Part shown: positions 34,398 to 35,469 of the stretch, piece after piece
How the letters are laid out: every line of letters begins with the position of its first letter
How positions within the stretch are numbered: position 1 is the first letter of the stretch
Assembly: GCF_002875705.1 (NCBI RefSeq)
Contig: NZ_MCZZ01000129.1
Location: forward strand, 1-35,469
Direction: 5' to 3'
From: Vibrio sp. 10N.261.45.E2
GTDB lineage: Bacteria > Pseudomonadota > Gammaproteobacteria > Enterobacterales > Vibrionaceae
DNA length: 35,469 nucleotides
Notes under the pieces: generated by a model
What the model saw: the letters and a program-made list of their open reading frames with translations, nothing else
Told to the model about the DNA's origin: nothing
Databases searched by the model: none
Program-made: the position numbers and the translations under genes

Positions 34398-34420
34398 AAA
34401 GTGTTATAACATAACAATTC
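34398..34420 (-). promoter_or_regulatory. Zur box upstream of the M23 endopeptidase gene
   Basis: The core TGTTATAACATAACA (34402-34416, plus strand) is a dyad. Read on the minus strand, the 23-bp window matches 18 of 22 fixed positions of the gammaproteobacterial Zur consensus (core TGTTATA-N-TATAACA with GAAA/TTTC flanks), as I recall it. It lies 33-55 nt upstream of the start. A second GTTATAAC half-site occurs near 34379-34386. Zinc-bound Zur would repress this gene. Confidence 0.75.
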
Positions 34421-34467
34421 AATCAAAAAAATAAATGAAATGTAAGAAACCGTAGTTCGATAGATGT

Positions 34468-34496
34468 GAAAATATGGTGGGGTGTGAAGCCCACCA
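34468..34496 (-). terminator. Probable terminator of the TPR gene
   Basis: The 7-bp stem TGGTGGG / CCCACCA (34475-34481 and 34490-34496) has an 8-nt loop, with TATTTTC after it on the minus strand, 30 bp past the TPR stop. The T-run is weak. Confidence 0.45.
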
Positions 34497-34525
34497 GCTA
34501 AGTAGCATGACTCTTTAATCTAATA

Positions 34526-35365
34526 TTATTCTTCGCGAAGTGCTTCAAAACGATCCAAACCGCGTAACATTTCAAAATCAGGCTCATCAGCCAATAGCTC
34601 TCGCATTGAACCACTCGCTTCGACCGAGCGCTCTAAGTCATCGATCGCTTGGCCTTCGGCACCTAACCTAGCGTAAGCACAAGCACGTTGATACAAGGCG
34701 TGAGCGTTCTGATCGTCCACTTCCAACACACGGTTACACAGGCTCATCGCCCAGTGGTACTCTTGCATATCCATTGCGGCATCGGCTTTGTAAGTTAACG
34801 CTTCCAAATCACCCGGACGAACTTTTAAGATCTCATCGTAGATTTCAATTTTTTGTTCGGCGGTTTGAGCATTTTGCGCTCTCAGCCATAAGTTATGGAT
34901 CTCGTTGATGATTTCGATTTCTCGGTTATTCTCTGAGATGATTCGAGTCTTGCGCTTAAGGTCCCTTTCAAGAACGTTAAACTTTTTCTCATAGTCTTGA
35001 GCAATCGAATTGAGCCGTTGATCGGCCATTTCTTTAGTGGTGTGCTTCAACTCTTTCAGCGATTGCCAACCCACCAGTGCAATCAAGGAAGCCACACCGG
35101 CAATAATGTAGAAGAAATAGGTTACCGTTACATTGGCGTAATTCAAAGACTTGTCAGCCACAGCCAGTTCACGGTCCGTCATCTGAATGGTTAAACGTCT
35201 TTCAAGATCCTGTTGTTCCATTCGAAGCTGCTTCAACTCATCCAAGATGTAGCGTTCCATCAGCGGTCTATCCAAATACTCTTGTTCTGAGTACTTAACC
35301 TCTTCGCTTGCAAAACTCATCGAGCTGAACACCGAGATAACTGCAATCAATAAGATTCGAAGCAT
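34526..35365 (-). CDS. Membrane-anchored TPR protein
   Basis: The protein has 279 residues. A signal peptide (residues 1-19, SMSFA) precedes a charged helical segment (40-70) with coiled-coil character. A transmembrane helix follows (about 80-100, VTYFFYIIAGVASLIALVGW), then a second long coiled coil (105-160) and two to three tetratricopeptide-like repeats (about 165-250: 'YDEILKVRPGDLEALTYKADAAMDM', 'CNRVLEVDDQNAHALYQRACAYARLG'). By topology the TPRs should lie in the cytoplasm. AAGGAATG precedes the ATG. The partners and function are unknown; the downstream gene on the same strand is the wall endopeptidase. Confidence 0.78.
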   Translation of the reverse strand: MLRILLIAVISVFSSMSFASEEVKYSEQEYLDRPLMERYILDELKQLRMEQQDLERRLTIQMTDRELAVADKSLNYANVTVTYFFYIIAGVASLIALVGWQSLKELKHTTKEMADQRLNSIAQDYEKKFNVLERDLKRKTRIISENNREIEIINEIHNLWLRAQNAQTAEQKIEIYDEILKVRPGDLEALTYKADAAMDMQEYHWAMSLCNRVLEVDDQNAHALYQRACAYARLGAEGQAIDDLERSVEASGSMRELLADEPDFEMLRGLDRFEALREE

Positions 35366-35469
35366 TATACATTCCTTATATATTTACCTTTAGACTAACT
35401 GTATCTCGTAATAAGCATACAAGCTAGGAAGTCGACAAGTTTGCTATGTCCCCGATTTCAGATAATAAG

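Noticed and set aside
34363..34422. M23 peptidase starting at the TTG 34422
   Set aside because: This start sits at the edge of the Zur box and adds 19 residues before the membrane segment; ATG 34365 fits the anchor.
1..35469. CRISPR arrays, tRNA or rRNA genes, insertion sequences
   Set aside because: No direct-repeat array, cloverleaf or transposase sequence was recognised by eye on either strand.

Overview
The window looks like part of a marine Vibrio chromosome, probably the secondary one. Coding density is high, base composition is moderate, and most proteins closely resemble Vibrio or enteric families (Kbl/Tdh, YjjI/YjjW, YddG, YjjG, YiaY, KefG/KefB, YccF, cytochrome b562, YcdX, YaeR/GloA2, YbjQ). 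The assignment rests on protein resemblance recalled from memory; no search was run. I saw no rRNA, tRNA, CRISPR array, insertion sequence or phage module, so this is mostly core and regulatory territory, not a genomic island.

Layout. 1-5.5 kb: the 3' part of a LysR gene, then the anaerobic glycyl-radical pair yjjI-yjjW (minus strand) with two tandem palindromes upstream, then a methyltransferase divergent from a second LysR gene, then a small unknown protein. 5.8-8.5 kb: a CDF-like transporter with an altered metal site, the YddG-type exporter and the nucleotidase YjjG. 8.7-12.5 kb: a 50-residue ORF, the iron alcohol dehydrogenase YiaY behind a perfect FNR box, a secreted protein of unknown function, YccF and a one-helix mini-protein. 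12.5-18.2 kb: a threonine-aldolase-family enzyme, the coupled kefG-kefB potassium efflux pair and a DUF819 membrane protein after a long leader. 18.3-22 kb: a remnant of an outer-membrane-type gene, the threonine catabolic pair kbl-tdh, and a scar where an EAL-domain gene and a convergent XRE-type regulator have both lost their 3' ends. 22-27 kb: a LysR gene overlapping gloA2, a PepSY reductase-like protein with a DUF2946 partner, cytochrome b562 and the PHP phosphatase YcdX. 27-35.4 kb: a 1007-residue membrane HD-GYP protein with a large insertion, a DMT exporter divergent from another LysR gene, YbjQ, a Zur-box-controlled M23 endopeptidase resembling ShyB, and a membrane TPR protein.

How the genes fit together. 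Threonine/glycine chemistry recurs (Kbl, Tdh, the aldolase-like enzyme, and YiaY, whose relatives oxidise small alcohols or threonine). Anaerobic metabolism is represented by YjjI/YjjW and the FNR-preceded YiaY. Stress and ion balance are represented by KefG/KefB, the CDF protein and the zinc-starvation endopeptidase. I do not see a clearly new multi-gene system. The best leads are regulatory: the Zur box at 34398-34420, the twin palindromes at 3298-3345 and the FNR box at 9080-9093. Next come the two-gene deletion scar near 21.9 kb, the HD-GYP insertion, the altered CDF metal site and the small ORF at 8755.
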